In this document: positions 12,501 to 22,992 of the stretch, in pieces
Layout of the letters: every line of letters begins with the position of its first letter
Numbering within the stretch: the stretch's first letter is position 1
Assembly: GCA_023897205.1 (NCBI GenBank)
Contig: JAHWDD010000009.1
Coordinates: forward strand, 186,001-250,000
Direction: 5' to 3'
Length of the DNA: 64,000 nucleotides
From: Exophiala sp. HKRS030
Taxonomy: Eukaryota; Ascomycota; Eurotiomycetes; Chaetothyriales; Herpotrichiellaceae
The notes under the pieces: model-generated
The model's database searches: none
The model's input: only the letters and a program-made list of their open reading frames with translations
Told to the model about the DNA's origin: nothing
Translations under genes and position numbers: made by a program

Positions 12501-13015
12501 AGCACGATGCAGGAGAGGCCCAGTCGTGGGTTGCGAGGAGAGAAGAAACGGTAATTGAAAGCCCAGGGGTGGCGTGAATCTGGGCCTGGGTTGAATGGCG
12601 TTCGACTACCATGACCCACCCTTTGGTATGATTCTGTGTGAGTTTTTTTTTAAAGCCCTTGGCCAAATGATCGCCACTTTAACAACAAGAACAGCATGGG
12701 AAGCTCCAATAAGCTCTGCGAGGTGGGCAAGGGCTGATTTGGGCGGACTAAACAGATTTCAGACCTCGCCGTTAGAGGGTCGTGGAGGGTGGAACAAAGA
12801 ATGACTAGGATCCCGGGAGCCTGTATTTATTCCTGTCGCATCGAGCCGCCGGTCTGAGGAAATGGAAATCGCACTTGTGAAGGTTGAGAGGTTTTGTGAG
12901 ACATGTGGTGACAGGTAGGCGCTGAGTCGTTGACCAGGTGTGGTAAGCTGGTGCATGATCTCGGCGGGTTGCAAAATACGAAAACAAAAAAAAAGGAATA
13001 GATTGTGGGGACGGA

Positions 13016-13110
13016 TGAAGAAGGAAGGAAAGGAGGGAGAGAATTTAGAACGCAGGCAGGTGCAAGAGGAAGGAGCAAGGAGGGAGGAGGGGGAAGGAGG
13101 GCGTGGAGGG
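13016..13110. repeat. Polypurine (GGA-rich) tract
   Basis: Roughly 95 bases are almost entirely A and G on the plus strand, with repeats of GGAAGG, GGGAGG and GAGG. Read on the minus strand it is a CT-rich tract of the kind often found just upstream of fungal transcription starts. It may mark a minus-strand promoter without an obvious coding gene. Confidence 0.6.
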
Positions 13111-13325
13111 CCAGCTGACGAGTGTGACGCGTTGGCTGTGATGCTTGATTTGTGAATCGTAAATCGTAAACTTGGGTATGCAAAGGTAGGAGGGACATAG
13201 CTAACCTAGTAAGTTAGGTGCCTGGGGTATCTGTAATTTGATGCCATTTGACAGTTCGGCAGTCGAAGCCTGGGACTGGAAGTTTTGCAGCGGAGGGGCC
13301 ACGACGGAGGTCTTACTGGGCAGGG

Positions 13326-13347
13326 CCAGTGCCAGTGCCAGTGCCAC
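13326..13347. repeat. GTGCCA hexanucleotide repeat
   Basis: Three to four tandem copies of a six-base unit (CCAGTG) lie in the gene-poor stretch. Related GTGCCAG words recur near 14600-14630. Confidence 0.7.
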
Positions 13348-14012
13348 CCTGCTAGGCAGAGTCTCACTCGGAGGTTGGCACCTGAAAGTCTGGAGGACAA
13401 AGCGGATGAAGCATGAATCCTTGTACTGCGTAGGAGTGTACGGAATAGTTTCAGGCCGAGCGGCACCTGGGCAGACCTGGGCACCTAGGTACCTGGGTAC
13501 CTGTCCAACTAATTAGTCCCGCGTAGGGGGCTCTCACGGTCTGGCCTCCTCGGATTGCTCTTGGGCACCAGGCAACTCTGATCTCCGTATCGTACAGCTC
13601 TCGGCCACTATTTACCAGCCGTAACACTTTAACCTTCAGTCCCGTCAAGCCATTGATGTGGGCCGCACAAATCTGGGAACACCGAGACCCAAGGCCTCAG
13701 GGGTGCTGGGGCTCGATGACTTGTTGGAACCTGGATGCCACCTAGATGCAAACTTGCAAATCGTGGACTTGGTGTGGTACAGTAGGTAGGCACCTAGTTG
13801 GGACTAGCTGGTTGGCACCGACTTGACTCAAGTCTGGAGCCCCGGAGGTCGCTTAGACTTCAAGCGTAACTGTTAGGTGACTGTGGCTTTGGGCTCTAAA
13901 CTTGACCCGCTAGGCACCAACATTGGCCGGGTGGGTGGTTTGGTGTACCGAGGATGGAGCTATAGGCACCTGTAGGGAGGCCCTAGTTAGCCCTAGCCTC
14001 CTAGGAATACAG

Positions 14013-14021
14013 TACGGAGTA
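14013..14021. repeat. Dispersed 9-mer TACGGAGTA, one of six copies
   Basis: The 9-base word TACGGAGTA or its complement occurs at 9483-9491, 14013-14021, 14186-14194, 16069-16077, 16214-16222 and 16513-16521. At this site it sits inside a perfect inverted repeat, AGTAC-GGA-GTACT. About 0.5 copies would be expected by chance in the whole window. Confidence 0.8.
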
Positions 14022-14196
14022 CTTGTCAAGAACAATATTTGCTAGCCCCGCGGCTGGTGGCGTGCAATTCCATTCCAATGGAAGGGGGGACCCTTAGCGC
14101 TTCCAGGCTGCAATACCACCCGGGATCGCCTTGAGGATTGCCTTCTGAGGCATGTCAAACTTGGACATGGGACTCACCTCCAAGATACTCCGTACT

Positions 14197-14242
14197 GTAC
14201 CTACCCACCCAGTGCCACCCACCCACCTACCTACCTACCTAC
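14197..14242. repeat. ACCT/ACCC low-complexity run
   Basis: The run is built of ACCC and then CTAC/ACCT units, ending in four tandem CTAC tetramers. Similar ACCT-rich words occur at 14927-14940 and near 37600. Confidence 0.7.
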
Positions 14243-17200
14243 TCTGCCGTTGTATGAGCAAGCGGCCAGGGAGTGTTTAAATGCTGTCGACCTCGGCCAT
14301 TGGCTTTCGGCCCTAACCGGCTTCCCTATTAGAGTCCTTCATAGTGGTCACAGGGACTATCACGACCTCGACGTCGAAACATCGAGAGTGCATATCAAGT
14401 AGATCAATTGCCAGACTGGCCCCGGAAACTGTCTCAACGAAGTTGAGCACGATTAAGCCAAAGAAAGTCAAGCGAGAGCTTTACTAGAATGTGGGCCAAG
14501 TCATGCACGGTAAACACCCATTATCACCAGCTCAAAGTTTGATTTACCTACCCACTTGACAAGATGCATCTAACGGTGGTCGAGTCGGTGGACTGCCAGG
14601 TGCCAGAGTGCCAGTCAGCCAGTGTGCCAGTCTACCAACACTGCCTCGAGGCTAAAGACTCGAAAAGCCCAAAGTTTCAGTCAGAGTCAATGAACCCAGA
14701 AGCCAAGACAAGCCACCTGCGCCACGCTAGTTAACGCGTTTTCAACCACCATGGAACCCGCGCCGCACTCCCAAGGCGGTCAGCGATGCTTCGGGTGCAC
14801 ACTAACTTGAGTGCGGTGGTGCATCACCACCACCACCACAAGTAATGCGAAAGAGTACCTAAAGAACCTAGTAAGGTACCTAAGTAGGCCCAAGGACCCT
14901 ATGGGCAGAAGACCACAGTTGCATACCTACCCACCTACCTAAGTGAAGCACTGTACAGAGCACCTCGGTACCGTCTCAAGGTCTATGATTCACCCTTGGC
15001 CCAATGCAAACCAGTTTGATAACATCCCCCATTGAAGAGACTCCCATACGCTTTACTTATCCCTATCAACCTTGATGTCTTTGTTCTAGAGAATCGAGCG
15101 GAAGTTACACTTCCAGCAAGTGATCAAAGTACGGCATACTGTGGCAATGGTTAAGCTGAGAATAAAGTCACTAGAAGCAGGCACTTAGCGGGCGTCCTAC
15201 GGGTGCCTACCACGTTACTAGTGGGCTCAGTGTCATCCTTAATGTACTCTAGCGTACCGAATAGCCAGGTAGCCATCACTTAGATCGACGAGTGGAGTGG
15301 CACGAGCAACCAGCAAGAACGGAATACACAGTCCTAAAAGGGAAATGGTCCCGCAACGCACATTCTCCTTGCAATCATTTTCGTATTCTCGATCCATCTT
15401 TAGGCCTTCTGAATCATTCCATCTCCACAACCCACCAAGACAGAGGGTGGATCTGCAAGATAGTCCAAGACAAAACCACAGGATACGATACCAACTTCGA
15501 GCATCAAGAGCAAGTGGCTTGATTCTGTGAACATACAGAGTACGTTGCACCGTTTCCAATATGCTGAACCCCAATCACAAAACACCATGGGCGGATTCTT
15601 CAAGTGGTAATGAACACCAGAACGTCTCGGCCCCGGTTTGATCCCAAAGGAACGACGTTCTTATGAGTTAGGCTAACATAGCAGAACCTTCTAGTGTTTA
15701 GCGGTACGTGTGACTACCCAAAGGCCAACGTGCACCGCCCAGGTACATGAACCATGGACTCCGGAGTATCCACAACGTACGAGACTTACTTAGTTGAATC
15801 GATCCCTGTTGCCTCCAAGTGGGGATGATTTCATGCAAGCTGTCGTCCAACATGCACCGCGTCATCCCGTGCCAAAGCCTTCCGTTGTTCGTCTATTTGG
15901 CGCCATGTCCGGTTGAACAGTGGAAGGCTGAAGCGTCGTCCGTCACACACTGACAACGTCCCACCCGATGGCCCATCGCCGGACGGGCCTCAGCGTGGCG
16001 CTGATGGGTCATGGCCCACGCCTCACGGCCCACCTTGCCTTGGCCCACAAGAGACGGAGTCGTGGGAGTACGGAGTACACCCAGAGATCACTGACATACC
16101 GGCGGAGAGTCTCTCTGATGTGACAATGGTGACCAGTCGCTCAGTCTAACACATTGACTAGGTTAATACTATCAAGTACCCCTTAACCTATACGCTGCCC
16201 TCCCGGCTCTGTCTACTCCGTATAGTACTTGATCCACGCTACGGAGTGACTATAATGACGGCTACAGGTAAACTCCACCTAGGCCCTTGCACAACAATAA
16301 TACTGTAAAGGGACAAGGTATTCATTGTCAGTGCATCTCCGAGCCCGTGCTGGCTGCGGATCAGCCTGTGATCCTCTAAGCCCATGTTCGGCGCTTCGGT
16401 TAAGCGAGGACCCAAGACCAAAGCTCCTAGTACCAAGCTCTCGAGGCCCATGTATCCATCGACTTCGTTTGTAAGTACAGACCCAAACGTACCATGCAAA
16501 TTACTCGGTACCTACTCCGTACAGGCTGCAGCCACCTGGGTGGCACAGGCTGGGTACGAGGCTACCGGCATGTTACGTCTCAGCAACTGAACACCCCTGG
16601 GCCTTGTGATATTTCCACTAAGCACCCACCTAGCAGCCACTAGCTGGGTAGGCAGCTGCCAGGCTTCGGCCAGGGAGTCAATCATGCGACCATGACCACC
16701 TGCACGCCCGGTCGCCCTCACTAAGTACTGTCAGGAAAACCTTGGTACCATCAACGACGGCAAGATTGGAGTCTATTGCTGTCCAATTGGAAGGCCATAA
16801 TCCTCCTTACGCCTAGGATACATGGCTTCTTTTGAGATTTCCTCTGCTTAGCTCCCCTAGTGGTCCCTCTGATCGGCTTTCCCTGGATCATCATATTTTC
16901 ACATTTTTTCCTGGATGCATTGATCAACTCGGGACCTAGCTCCGATTTCCCTTTGCCATTCCACCAGGAGTTTTCCCCATCCAACCGACCTTTGACTCTC
17001 GCCCCGCATTACTGGCTCGCAGTCTGGGAAGCCCTGACGCTCAATGTTTCTCCTGCAGAGCCTTAGATAGGTACCGTAGGTTTGACGGGAACCTCTCAAG
17101 CGTGCCAGCCCAAAAATTTGGCCTCGCTAGCCCACGACTCGGAATTCGATCACTGCTACCTGGCTCCGTCACGTTCACACAGTCCTGACTCCTCAGACTC

Positions 17201-17702
17201 CAGTTCCCTTTCTCGCGCTTGAGGCCTCCCTGGCCTGGTCTGACGCATCTCGCCTGTCCACCTTGCTTGCACCTCAATTTCTAAACTTTGCTTTAGCGGC
17301 ATATTTCCAATCAGCACCTCGCGCAACTAACGATGTGACGCTCATTATGCTTTGACTCCCGCAACTGTTCTTACCCGACCAGCCCGACGTAAGCGATGGG
17401 TCACTTCAGATACGCCGTCATCTAGTCAAGACACAAGACGCAAGAACACAAGACACACTCTTTCCCACCCCAGTCACCTACCAGTCAAACACACTTTGGT
17501 AGTTTTTCTACTAACTCTACGCTTTGCCGCAATGCTATGCCTGTCTAATTTCGTCTTGTTCCCCTTGCTGGAGTTGACAACAGTACCCTAGTTACTTGGT
17601 CGATCCGAGCACCTCTCATGATTGCCGACCAGTCATAGATATGTATTGCTCTGCCCATCCTCGGAGCCTCTTTCCTTCTCGCAATAGCCACTACGATTCA
17701 CA

Positions 17703-18773
17703 ATGGACTATTCACATGGTTTGACACCTCCCTCCAGCCATTATCACACCAACATCAATACCCTCTCCAATACAACTTCTCACTTGTTCCGCCCGAGTAA
17801 AATCTTAAAGCCCAACAGCCGGAATGGGAGCCCACATACATTGAGCAGGCGTAGAACCACCACATCTGCAACTATTTCTTCGAGAACCAGATCGGTGGTT
17901 GACCAGCTTCGATCCAATCCCCAATCAGTTTCTTCTCAGCCTTTCCCGGGTCGATCACGACCAGTTAGTTGGCATCCTCGCTCGGTCGATACCGGCCACC
18001 AACTGCATCTGGGGGAGCAAGACTTCCCAAATTTCCCCCAATTCATGACTACACAAGTCAATGGTCTCATCACGCCCATGTCGTACCCAGTAAACGATGG
18101 CCCCCAGATCCAGGAACTTATCACACCTCTAGATGAGTACCCTTGCTACGACACTACTGATGCATATCACAACCAATATTACGATAACATGACCTGGCTC
18201 TGTCAACCCAGCGGCAAGATGGACAACTTCTCCTTGCCCACCCACGGCCAAAATAACGTCATGGAATCATCATGGCAGTATAGTCATCTGCCGTACTCGG
18301 CTCCTGTGCAAACGGCACCATCATCTCCGGATTGTCCTCCTTCTACGGGCATGGATGGTTTGAGTCTTGGTACTACAGACCCGCAGGCAAAGGATAGCGG
18401 TGAGGAACTTGTCGGCATGGGCCTCTACGATTCCCCTGCCCAAGTGCATTCGACGTCGTTCTTTTTTGAAGGCTCAACTGTCGCTCAGCGAAAGAGTTTA
18501 AAACTCGAGGAATCTTTCGAGCCAACAGAACGAGAGGAAGAAGATGACGACGAGGTTGATGATCAAGATGACGCCGAAGAGGACGAAGACGTAGCCGACC
18601 AAGATTCTTTCCAAGTACCTGAAAAGACGTCGTACCCTTCACAATCGATTGCCAGTCACTTTCCTGTACTAGCTGAACAAAACCAAGACTCGATTGCTGC
18701 ACAATATCTTGCGACTTTGGGTCAATTAAACAGCCCCTATTATCCATCATCTCATGGTTATGGATGGGTATGA
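17703..18773 (+). CDS. Conserved-looking acidic protein of unknown function
   Basis: This is a single 356-codon exon starting at ATG 17703, preceded by a long pyrimidine-rich leader. The protein is mostly disordered. Residues 1-60 are Ser/Thr/Arg-rich (NGSPHTLSRRRTTTSATI), residues 110-215 are rich in Tyr, Pro and Gln, and residues 275-305 form a strongly acidic block (EREEEDDDEVDDQDDAEEDE). Just before the acidic block is the ordered patch VGMGLYDSPAQ...FFFEGS and then RKSLKLEESFEP. I believe related patches occur in other uncharacterised ascomycete proteins, but I cannot verify this without a search. Composition suggests a nuclear regulatory protein, but no DNA-binding domain is visible. 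Its isolation beside a 12-kb gene-poor stretch would suit a gene with a large control region. Confidence 0.7.
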   Translation: MDYSHGLTPPSSHYHTNINTLSNTTSHLFRPSKILKPNSRNGSPHTLSRRRTTTSATISSRTRSVVDQLRSNPQSVSSQPFPGRSRPVSWHPRSVDTGHQLHLGEQDFPNFPQFMTTQVNGLITPMSYPVNDGPQIQELITPLDEYPCYDTTDAYHNQYYDNMTWLCQPSGKMDNFSLPTHGQNNVMESSWQYSHLPYSAPVQTAPSSPDCPPSTGMDGLSLGTTDPQAKDSGEELVGMGLYDSPAQVHSTSFFFEGSTVAQRKSLKLEESFEPTEREEEDDDEVDDQDDAEEDEDVADQDSFQVPEKTSYPSQSIASHFPVLAEQNQDSIAAQYLATLGQLNSPYYPSSHGYGWV

Positions 18774-19849
18774 TTAACGATGTTACGTCAAGCGTTGGGA
18801 TATTACTTTTGGATGAAAGTGTTTACATTACAGCGGCTATTGGTACAGAAGACACGACCTGCTTTTATTCTCACGACAATATCCTCATGTAACCATAGAT
18901 ATAGACACGACGAGGACTCTTCTGACTCCCGGGGTCACGGGATGTTTCGAACCGACATGTATTATATATTTTATGGAAAGGCTTGAAATGATTTTCCTGG
19001 CCAAATCACAATCAAATTCCTGCATGTTCTAGACTGACGTCTAAAATGTGGATCGTCGCGATTGCCTCTCGACCAATCAACGGCCTCTCCACATTTTCCC
19101 CTTGGGACCAATTCCACGTTATTTGATTGGGTTGTAACTTCGATCTACATTCATATTATTGACAGATCCCACAGACAATGTCCACCTACGCACTTCACAT
19201 CATTAACCTGGTTTCCGTTTTGCTCGTCTCCACAGCGTCTAGAGAAATCTGTGCGTCGTAAGGCTAGCTAAAAGTTCTAGACGGGAAAGCGACTGGGCAA
19301 AGCACGGCTGAAAGCCAACGAAGGCCCAAGTGCCTCCGAAACAACGACAGTTGGCCTGGCACATCTGAGTAACACTACCTTCATGGTAAGGATCAGCGGG
19401 AAAATCCCTTGCATCGCTGTATGACCCAGTTCTTGTGAAGTGCGCCACCAGTTGGTGACCAAGTCACAACGGAGATTATTGGCTCTGAGCGCTTGATCGG
19501 CCACCTGCATTTTCTCCGCCCCTGCGAAAGACAATACAGGGAATGTCAATTCGCCATCTCGCAGTCACCTAGCACCCAGCAGTCCTGAACAGTTGTCACA
19601 GTTTTGCTGAGACAGAATTATTTGCTTTCAACGCCTAGGCACAGCAAGGAGCAGAGCCAACGTGGGGCCCCACCCTTCTTACACGGACGTCAAAAGCACG
19701 GGAAAGCGGTTCATGCAAAGTCTGGAAGCCCGTTTCGGCTCCGCTATCGTTCCAGCACGACCGTCTTACCGTCGACAGATGCTACTACCCTGTAAGTAGT
19801 TGCGAAGCTGCCAAAAGGAAATCAAAGCCACCCTACACCACCCACCCAA
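18774..19849. other. Intergenic region, 1.1 kb
   Basis: This lies between two plus-strand genes. Only short, unsupported open frames are present. The 3' flank of the acidic-protein gene and the promoter of LAS1 must lie here. No repeat or RNA gene was seen. Confidence 0.5.
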
Positions 19850-20689
19850 ATGGTCTCACAGTTTTCACCATGGCGGCACGACTCGGAGCTGGCCATGGTG
19901 CGAGACTGGTTCTACGCAGATCATGTGAAACGAGACGCTTTCTCGGTGGTGGATTCACCCCAAGAAGATATGAGGCAGAGAGCGGTTGACAAGGTTAATC
20001 TCTGGCTGTTCAAGGCGGGCCAATTACCCGCAGCCATGGTCTCGACTGCGAGCTTGACGGACGCGCTACTCCACGACGAGCGGGCAGACATGGCCAGCAG
20101 TAGCGAAGGTCCTTTGGCAGGGAAAATATCAGATCAGGCCATGCAGAGTATCTACGCCATGGCATTCGCACGGTTCGTAAATGCTTTTGTGGATCGTGAT
20201 GTCGCTCGTTCCCGTGCCGCTGACCTGGATCTCGATGGGTTGGACAACGACGAGATGAATGCTGCTGGCGCCGTTGCCGTGCCTGCTTCGTCTTCCGGTT
20301 CCGGAGCAGCGAAAGGCGAGAGTTCAATGTACGCTCATGCACAGGCGATCGGGATGCCAGTATCTTTCGTTGATTTACGACATCAAGTGACACATGGCGA
20401 TGTTCCTGGATTGATTCACTTGCGGAAGATGACTTTACAAGCTCTGCAGTGGTTGTGGGATCGGTGGTGGGTCAAGAATGCCACAGGAGACCCTGCTCGA
20501 TCGTTAAGGGAATTGGCCGAGCACAAAAGAATTTGTTCCGAGGCCAAGGCCAATTGGGAGAACCAGGAACTCGATGCAGTTGATTTGGGACGAGAAAACC
20601 TCCCCATAGCTGTTGATGACAATGTGCCGAGTGATGCCATTGATGGTTCTACAAATGCAAGGCAGAAGCGAAAGCATGATGACCTGTGA
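19850..20689 (+). CDS. LAS1: Las1-like pre-rRNA ITS2 endoribonuclease
   Basis: This 279-residue protein begins with the Las1 signature region (PWRHDSELAMVRDWFY) and contains the HEPN-type nuclease motif LRHQVTHGDVPGL. Arg177, His178 and His182 match the RHxxxH catalytic motif known from Las1. In yeast the Las1-Grc3 complex cuts the C2 site in ITS2 of pre-rRNA in the nucleolus, and Grc3 then phosphorylates the product. A Ser/Gly/Ala-rich insert lies at 140-158. The helix HLRKMTLQALQWLWDRWW follows the motif. The C-terminus is basic (RQKRKHDDL). The protein is shorter than yeast Las1 (502 residues) because the C-terminal extension is small. Single exon; the start is the first ATG in frame. Confidence 0.92.
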   Translation: MVSQFSPWRHDSELAMVRDWFYADHVKRDAFSVVDSPQEDMRQRAVDKVNLWLFKAGQLPAAMVSTASLTDALLHDERADMASSSEGPLAGKISDQAMQSIYAMAFARFVNAFVDRDVARSRAADLDLDGLDNDEMNAAGAVAVPASSSGSGAAKGESSMYAHAQAIGMPVSFVDLRHQVTHGDVPGLIHLRKMTLQALQWLWDRWWVKNATGDPARSLRELAEHKRICSEAKANWENQELDAVDLGRENLPIAVDDNVPSDAIDGSTNARQKRKHDDL

Positions 20690-21051
20690 AGAAGAGAACG
20701 ACGCCCCAATGTGTACTTCTAATGATAACCGCAATGACAACGTAGTTGTCTTTGAGACATTCATATAGTGTCCTATTGAGCCTCACTTTCAAGGCGTTGG
20801 ATTTTGAACTTGTCAACCCTTCTAGAATCCGCCAAGCCTGCGGAGGCTGGAATGTGTTTGCGACATCAAATCCTCCAACGTTGACGAGGGTCCTTCGTCA
20901 TCTCAAGTAGCCTGCCGGGCCGCCACCACTCACTTGATTTCTCAACTATATTTAATCACATTTGTATAGATCCGGCCTTTGTCTAAATTGGCAGACCATA
21001 TGCCAGACCTCAAGGTCGAGAATCAATTGCATTGCGTTGCTTTCCTGCGCC

Positions 21052-22992
21052 ATGAGCAACCTCCAGGCAAGGGCAAACAACGGCCCGTTACATGACTTCC
21101 TCTCAGAAACTAGCAGTACTACCACTCAATCCTATCCCGCACTCACAAAGCTCGTCTCGACCGTTGCACTCCTCATTCTAGGCTATTATGTCGTCTCGGT
21201 GTATGACGCCTGGCCATCAACTCTCAAACGATCTGCCTTTGAAATCACCTCGTATCTATTGCCCTCGCGAATCATTTATGCCATGCAGTACGGATTGGTC
21301 CGTCTCGGCCGTTTGAGTTACGAAGATGCCAAGTTCCGCCGTGAAGATTTCGGTGACTTGTTTGCCAAACAAGAGGCCCTGAAGAGAATTCTTGGTCAAC
21401 AACCTATGCCTTTTATCCTCCATCGAGTTCGCAGTCTGTCTAGCAGTCTTGAAACACCAGAACAGAATCGCAATGCTTCTCCTCCGGGCTTGGGTAATTG
21501 GGACAATTCGTGTTATCAGAACAGTATACTTCAAGGGTTGGCTTCGCTTCCGGCCTTCTTCGACTACTTGGAGACCAGTTTGGAACAGTGTGAGAAGTAC
21601 GAGGTGGAAGCTGAGACACATCGTGCATTGGTGGCGTTTCTAGAACAACTCGTCGGCTTGTCTCACTCCAGGACAGTGTTGTGGACACCTAAGATTTTGA
21701 AATCGATGGATAGCTGGCAGCAACAAGATGCTCAAGAGTATTTCTCAAGAGTCTTGGAAGCCATTGAGAAAGAGGCTGTCAAATCTGTCAAGGTGTCTCA
21801 AAAGTTGTCTCACGCCGGTTTGGACTGTCTACGGAACATGTTTCTCGGAAATAAGACTAATGTCGATGTGGGTGCAAAAGAAGAGGAGTCGTTGGTGAAT
21901 AGGCCTATGACTCAAGCCGGAAACCACGAATATTCCAATGTGCAATATGACACACGCAATCCTTTGGACGGGTTGACTGCTCAAACCCTAAAGTGCACGA
22001 CCTGTGGTTTTACGGAGGGACTCTCGTTGACACAATCTAATTGTCTCACATTGAATCTTGGCCTCCGGGGCTCCGCATCGTTAGAGGAACTGCTCGACGA
22101 GTTCACAACACCCGAAGAAGTCGATGGAGTCGAATGTGAACGGTGTACAAAGATGGAACTCGGGAATGGCAAAGTTGAAGATGATGCTGTACACGCAACA
22201 AACGGGACAAGTGAGACGTCAAAACCAAAGGCTAAGCCGGTGCTACGCACCAAATTGAAGCAGATCACTCTGGGTAGATTACCGAAGGATCTGGTACTTC
22301 ACATCAACCGAAGCATCTTCGATGATTTTGGCAACCAAAAGAAGAATAGCTCGCCGATCAAATTTCCCACAACCTTGAACTTTCAAAGTCGATGGTGTGC
22401 ACCACTGGAAGGCGGTCACAACCAGGTGGAAGCAGTGTATGAGTTGAAATGTGTGGTGACACACTACGGACGTCACGATAATGGACATTACATTGCACTG
22501 GGGAAACGAGGTAAGAATTGGTATTCATTCAACGATGAAAGAGTCAACCAAATCAGTGAAGAGGAGGTTCTCAGTTATGGTAATGGGTTTATGTTCTTTT
22601 ATGAAGCGGTGGCACAGACCCGCGATCGTGAGGGATTATTACAAAAGGCACAGGATGCCACAGTCCCGTATGCTGATGCACATGCGTCAAAGGAACTGCC
22701 AGATGTCCGAGAAGATGCAACGGTCGATGCGAATATTATTGTTGACCCTATGCACCCTGGTACGGTGGCAGAGTACGACTTGAAGGTGTCAGAGAACACT
22801 TCTCCATCAGAAGCCTCCTCACAGGAAATTGAACAGAAGTTGGATGCAGGTCACGGCGTACAGAAAACACAGGATGCACAGGATGTACAGGATCGGATTC
22901 AGATCCCGACATTGAGAACGGCATCGAGTTTTCTGGAGTCACGGCAGGACGCTAGTCATCTTGTCAATACCCCGATTGTACAAAGCCTTTGA
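21052..22992 (+). CDS. Membrane-anchored ubiquitin carboxyl-terminal hydrolase (USP family, Ubp1-like)
   Basis: This 646-residue cysteine protease removes ubiquitin from proteins. A single hydrophobic helix at residues 31-51 (LTKLVSTVALLILGYYVVSV) precedes the catalytic domain, as in yeast Ubp1 and animal USP30, so it is probably anchored to ER or mitochondrial membrane with the protease facing the cytosol. The Cys box is GLGNWDNSCYQNSILQGLAS with the nucleophile at Cys154. A zinc-ribbon pair, CTTC and CERC, lies in the middle. The His box ends in DNGHYIALGKRGKNWYSF with His near 479. About 130 disordered residues follow. The open frame extends upstream to 20962, but that codon is TTG. The ATG at 21052 has a better context and is used. 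Single exon. Confidence 0.9.
   Translation: MSNLQARANNGPLHDFLSETSSTTTQSYPALTKLVSTVALLILGYYVVSVYDAWPSTLKRSAFEITSYLLPSRIIYAMQYGLVRLGRLSYEDAKFRREDFGDLFAKQEALKRILGQQPMPFILHRVRSLSSSLETPEQNRNASPPGLGNWDNSCYQNSILQGLASLPAFFDYLETSLEQCEKYEVEAETHRALVAFLEQLVGLSHSRTVLWTPKILKSMDSWQQQDAQEYFSRVLEAIEKEAVKSVKVSQKLSHAGLDCLRNMFLGNKTNVDVGAKEEESLVNRPMTQAGNHEYSNVQYDTRNPLDGLTAQTLKCTTCGFTEGLSLTQSNCLTLNLGLRGSASLEELLDEFTTPEEVDGVECERCTKMELGNGKVEDDAVHATNGTSETSKPKAKPVLRTKLKQITLGRLPKDLVLHINRSIFDDFGNQKKNSSPIKFPTTLNFQSRWCAPLEGGHNQVEAVYELKCVVTHYGRHDNGHYIALGKRGKNWYSFNDERVNQISEEEVLSYGNGFMFFYEAVAQTRDREGLLQKAQDATVPYADAHASKELPDVREDATVDANIIVDPMHPGTVAEYDLKVSENTSPSEASSQEIEQKLDAGHGVQKTQDAQDVQDRIQIPTLRTASSFLESRQDASHLVNTPIVQSL

Larger units (their letters stand above)
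5304..17702. other. Gene-poor stretch of 12.4 kb
   Basis: I could not support any protein-coding gene here. Open frames are short, overlap on both strands, and show no domain or consistent intron signals. Base composition by eye is near balanced, so it does not look like an AT-rich RIP-mutated repeat island. Contents that can be named are an AT dinucleotide run (6551-6573), a polypurine tract (13016-13110), ACCT and GTGCCA short repeats, and clustered TACGGAGTA palindromic words (mostly 14.0-16.5 kb). The last 0.8 kb is pyrimidine-rich on the plus strand and probably belongs to the leader/promoter of the gene at 17703. Unspliced short genes or non-coding RNAs cannot be excluded. Confidence 0.5.

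Noticed and set aside
12827..13198. Pro/Ser/Leu-rich minus-strand frame
   Set aside because: It is the translation of the CT-rich complement of the polypurine tract; low complexity explains the open frame.
20962..21051. Upstream extension of the ubiquitin protease frame
   Set aside because: The first codon is TTG and the extra 30 residues lack family similarity. The same reasoning removed non-ATG extensions at 25754, 30577, 34384, 53260 and 61952.
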